From NCBI GenBank assembly GCA_022709105.1, contig JAKIXL010000008.1, positions 1-7,235 on the forward strand: a stretch of DNA of 7,235 bases, read 5' to 3'. This document shows positions 5,153-7,235 of this stretch, piece by piece. Origin of the DNA: Thermoplasmatota archaeon. Its GTDB lineage: Archaea; Thermoplasmatota; Thermoplasmata; Methanomassiliicoccales; Methanomassiliicoccaceae. The notes under the pieces were generated by a model, which was given only the letters and a program-made list of their open reading frames with translations, ran no database searches and was not told the DNA's origin. Within the stretch, counting starts at the first letter, position 1. Every line of letters starts with the position of its first letter. A program made the position numbers and the translations under genes.

Positions 5153-5157
5153 GGAGG
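5153..5157 (+). promoter_or_regulatory. Strong Shine-Dalgarno site of ftsZ1 copy B
   Basis: GGAGG lies seven bases before ATG 5165. Copy A has only a weak SD-like motif, so copy B may be translated more strongly per message. Confidence 0.7.
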
Positions 5158-5164
5158 GCTTATA

Positions 5165-6271
5165 ATGAAGTCATTCCTCAGTGACGCCATATCCCGCGCT
5201 GGTGCCCAGGGCGGGGATCTCGGTCCCACCTACAGCAACGAGTACTCCTCGGCCGACCAGGAGCTAGTACGGATACTGGAGAGCCTGAAGACCAACATCA
5301 AGATCATCGGCTGCGGGGGCGGAGGAACCAACACCATCGACCGGCTCTCCGAGGTGGGCATCATGGGGGCCGAGATCTACGCCGCGAACACCGACGCCCA
5401 GCACCTGCTGGCGGTGCGATCGCCGCACAAGCTTCTCCTCGGCCGAAGGTCGACGAGGGGGCTCGGGGCCGGGGCGCTGCCCCAGGTGGGAGAGGAAGCG
5501 GCCAGGGAAGCAGAGGATGAGCTGAGGAAGATCCTGACCGGATCGGACATCGTCTTCGTCACCGCGGGCATGGGCGGCGGCACCGGGACCGGATCGGCGC
5601 CCTACGTTGCCAAGCTCGCCAAGGACATGGGCGCGCTGACCATCGCGGTGGTCACCTACCCGTTCAAGGCCGAAGGGGTCATCCGCTCGGAGAACGCTGA
5701 GTGGGGATTGGAGAAGCTCAGGCAGGCGGCGGACACCGTCATCGTGGTGCCGAACGACAAGCTGCTGGAGCTGTGCCCCCGGTTGGCGCTGAACGCCGCG
5801 TTCAAGGTGGCGGACGAGGTTCTGGTCCGCGCCATCAAGGGCATCACCGAGCTGATAACGAAACCCGGCCTGGTCAACCTGGACTTCAATGATCTGAAGA
5901 CGATCATGAAGGGTGCCGGCGTGGCCATGATCGGCATGGGAGAAGGTGACGATGATGACCGCGTCGAGCACGCGATCGGCGAGGCCATCAACTCTCCGCT
6001 CATAGACGTGGACATATCCGGCGCCACCGGCGCCCTGGTCAACGTGAGCGGCGGCGACAACATGAGCATCTCCGAGGCGGAGAAGGTCGCCGAGATCATC
6101 CAGAGCAAGATCGCCCCCAACGCTAGGATCATCTGGGGAGCGGCGGTCGACCCCACCCTCAGGGACACTGTCAGGGTCATGGTGGTCATCACCGGGGTCA
6201 AATCGAAGAACATCATCGGTCCGCGCGAGGAAAGGTCCAAAAGGGTGGTAGACGTCGACTTTATTAAGTAG
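5165..6271 (+). CDS. ftsZ1: Cell division protein FtsZ, FtsZ1-type (copy B)
   Basis: This 368-residue paralogue of the preceding gene has GCGGGGTN (residues 49-56), GGGTGTG (137-143) and the T7 loop NLDFND (238-243) with the same Ala-to-Asn change. Most positions of the GTPase domain match copy A, and both end in DVDFIK. Differences are a shorter N-terminal extension (MKSFLSDAI start, about 43 residues before the GTPase core) and an acidic GEGDDDD segment (259-265) where copy A has GESNGQTED. The start is fixed by a GGAGG motif and by alignment with copy A. The gene has its own promoter, has no terminator after it, and lies 46 bases upstream of secE, so read-through into secE-spt5 is likely. 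This gene, not copy A, holds the conserved ftsZ1-secE-spt5 position and may be the ancestral one. Confidence 0.96.
   Translation: MKSFLSDAISRAGAQGGDLGPTYSNEYSSADQELVRILESLKTNIKIIGCGGGGTNTIDRLSEVGIMGAEIYAANTDAQHLLAVRSPHKLLLGRRSTRGLGAGALPQVGEEAAREAEDELRKILTGSDIVFVTAGMGGGTGTGSAPYVAKLAKDMGALTIAVVTYPFKAEGVIRSENAEWGLEKLRQAADTVIVVPNDKLLELCPRLALNAAFKVADEVLVRAIKGITELITKPGLVNLDFNDLKTIMKGAGVAMIGMGEGDDDDRVEHAIGEAINSPLIDVDISGATGALVNVSGGDNMSISEAEKVAEIIQSKIAPNARIIWGAAVDPTLRDTVRVMVVITGVKSKNIIGPREERSKRVVDVDFIK
5828..5889 (+). repeat. 62-base tract identical to 4525-4586 (ftsZ1 copies)
   Basis: This is the second member of the perfect repeat described at 4525-4586. It covers the helix and T7 loop that contact the next FtsZ subunit. 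Confidence 0.85.
6260..6267 (+). promoter_or_regulatory. Possible secE-spt5 promoter inside the end of ftsZ1 copy B
   Basis: TTTATTAA overlaps the last sense codons (Phe-Ile-Lys) of ftsZ1-B. Copy A encodes the same residues with C-ending codons (TTC ATC AAG) and has no such box. Initiation would fall near 6288, leaving a leader of about 30 bases with a GGTG motif. No BRE-like purine stretch precedes it, so this is tentative. Confidence 0.35.
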
Positions 6272-6306
6272 TTGTCTCTAACCTACCGCACGAATCACCA
6301 CCGAAG

Positions 6307-6310
6307 GGTG
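6307..6310 (+). promoter_or_regulatory. Shine-Dalgarno site of secE
   Basis: GGTG, within AAGGGTG, lies seven bases before ATG 6318 and matches the archaeal anti-SD core. Confidence 0.5.
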
Positions 6311-6317
6311 TCATAAG

Positions 6318-6542
6318 ATGGACGTTGTGGAGAAGTCCTGGGAAGTCCAAAAGGACATCGAGGAGCGGGTCCAGAGGATCGGCAAGGGCAAGTACGGCCG
6401 AGTCATCAAGATGGCCCGCAAGCCCTCCACCGATGAGTACATCAAGGTCGTCCAGATCACCGGTCTCGGCCTTCTGCTTATCGGCGGGGTAGGCTTTCTC
6501 ATCTACTGGTTGATGACGTACCTCCCAACGTACTTCGGCTGA
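6318..6542 (+). CDS. secE: Preprotein translocase subunit SecE (Sec61-gamma)
   Basis: This 74-residue protein fits the small archaeal SecE/Sec61-gamma, which clamps SecY in the membrane protein-conducting channel. An amphipathic N-terminal helix (about 1-30) leads into the conserved stretch [17 protein letters not shown] (28-44). One transmembrane helix of about 23 residues follows (roughly 46-68, [17 protein letters not shown]), with a short outside tail. It lies between ftsZ1-B and spt5 on the same strand, 25 bases from spt5, in the order known from many Euryarchaeota. Its promoter may lie in the end of ftsZ1-B or be shared with it. Confidence comes from the motif, the single helix and the context together. 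Confidence 0.93.
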   Translation: MDVVEKSWEVQKDIEERVQRIGKGKYGRVIKMARKPSTDEYIKVVQITGLGLLLIGGVGFLIYWLMTYLPTYFG

Positions 6543-6567
6543 CCAGCCTCGTTCAGGATTGATTGAC

Positions 6568-7235
6568 ATGAAGGAAGATCAACAGGCCGTAGCCGCCTCC
6601 GCGGGAGGCAGCGGCATGCTCTCATTCGTAGGAAAGGGCGGGGAGGCCAAGGTGCCCGCCTCTGGCTCGACCAGCTGGAGCTTTCAGCTCAAGAGCAAGG
6701 AGCCCGCCAAGAAGAAGGTCCGCATGAAGGTGTCCATAGTCCTTACCCCGGCGGACGCGGCGGAGTGGGCGGTCCGCCTCTACGACGCCACCGGAAGCTC
6801 GCTCTTCGATACTCACAGCTCGCAGTCGCATCCGGAGTTCGACTTCTTCCTGGAAGGCGCCAAGCCCAAGGAGCTGAGGCTGGAGGCCCATGCCCCGGTC
6901 GGCTCCGCCTACCAGGACAAGATCGATGTAGTGCTGGAGGCCTGCCTGGTGGAGTCGCCGTCGGAGTGCGACCGGCTGGAGTTCCTCGCCGAGGCCAGGC
7001 AGTCCATCCTCGCGCTCAAGACCTCCATAGGTCACGAGAGGGACGTCGCCGACGGCATAAGCGCGCGGGCCAAGTCCGGCCGGTCGGACATCTCCGCCAT
7101 TCTCGCTCCTACCAACCTGCGAGGGTACGTGCTCATCGAAGGCATGAACACCGACCGCATGAGGGACGCGGTGAAGGGCGTGCGCAAGGCGCACAGCTTC
7201 GTCGACGGGGAGATGAACTTCAACGAGATCGACCA
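6568..7235 (+). CDS. spt5: Transcription elongation factor Spt5 with N-terminal extension, 3'-truncated by window
   Basis: The frame opens at ATG 6568 and runs off the right edge after 222 codons. Residues about 146-222 are an NGN domain: ILALKTSIGHERDVAD, then ISAILAPTNLRGYVLIEG and VRKAHSFVDGE. Archaeal Spt5 has this domain at its start; there it binds Spt4 and the RNA polymerase clamp and increases processivity. Here about 145 residues precede it. Residues 1-25 are Gly/Ala/Ser-rich. Residues about 26-127 alternate hydrophobic strands with charged turns (SWSFQL, VRMKVSIVL, EWAVRLYD, FDFFLEG, ELRLEAHAP, KIDVVLEACL), suggesting an Ig-like beta sandwich. There is no ATG between residues 53 and 193, so a short NGN-only start is unlikely. 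An AGGA motif lies nine bases before the start. The KOW domain would lie beyond the edge. Spt5 identity is strong; the extension's role is unknown. Confidence 0.88.
   Translation, partial: MKEDQQAVAASAGGSGMLSFVGKGGEAKVPASGSTSWSFQLKSKEPAKKKVRMKVSIVLTPADAAEWAVRLYDATGSSLFDTHSSQSHPEFDFFLEGAKPKELRLEAHAPVGSAYQDKIDVVLEACLVESPSECDRLEFLAEARQSILALKTSIGHERDVADGISARAKSGRSDISAILAPTNLRGYVLIEGMNTDRMRDAVKGVRKAHSFVDGEMNFNEID

Noticed and set aside
5115..5153. Possible riboswitch or structured leader before ftsZ1 copy B
   Set aside because: Only short elements are visible (the GCCCGGGC palindrome and CTGG/CCAG pairing near the Shine-Dalgarno site). They do not build a convincing alternating structure.
1..7235. 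CRISPR array, tRNA, rRNA, insertion sequence or prophage
   Set aside because: I saw no regularly spaced repeats, no tRNA-like cloverleaf arms and no transposase or integrase motifs. The only large repeat is the ftsZ1 paralogue pair.

Overview
The window looks like a GC-rich euryarchaeal chromosome segment. It carries an archaeal TATA-binding protein, FtsZ1- and FtsZ2-type tubulins, SecE/Sec61-gamma, an Spt5-type elongation factor and TATA/BRE-like promoters. The ftsZ1-secE-spt5 order is a known euryarchaeal arrangement. The best guess is the Thermoplasmatota, possibly near the Methanomassiliicoccales, but this rests on general resemblance and was not tested by a search.

Layout, left to right. 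(1) Bases 1-229 (+) hold the 3' end of a TrmJ-like RNA methyltransferase. It meets an ftsZ2-type gene (230-1273, -) stop codon to stop codon with no spacer. (2) A short gene upstream of ftsZ2 (1314-1622, -) encodes two ribbon-helix-helix domains in one chain and probably forms an operon with ftsZ2. Its position recalls CdrS, the RHH regulator next to ftsZ2 in haloarchaea. (3) A 294-base divergent control region (1623-1916) holds A+T-rich promoters on both sides and three odd-centred palindromes sharing the core GTC-S-GAC. (4) tbp (1917-2465, +) overlaps a TatD/COG1099-type metal hydrolase gene (about 2462-3304, +). That gene ends 1 base from a convergent acylphosphatase gene (3306-3581, -). 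(5) A 262-base gap (3582-3843) holds promoters for acylphosphatase and the first ftsZ1. (6) Two ftsZ1 paralogues follow in tandem (3844-4977 and 5165-6271, +), separated by a hairpin-plus-T-run terminator and a fresh promoter. (7) secE (6318-6542, +) and spt5 (6568 to the window end, +) close the window. Spt5 has an unusual N-terminal extension of about 145 residues before its NGN domain.

How the genes fit together: the locus joins a division module (one FtsZ2, two FtsZ1 and a candidate RHH regulator) to basal gene-expression genes (TBP, Spt5) and the translocon subunit SecE. The points most worth following are the three-FtsZ complement with patchy, near-identical tracts between the FtsZ1 copies, the duplicated-RHH regulator with candidate operators, the fused Spt5 N-terminal domain, and the hydrolase gene that lacks a standard start codon where the family's N-terminus should begin. 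No RNA genes, CRISPR arrays, insertion sequences or other mobile elements were seen.
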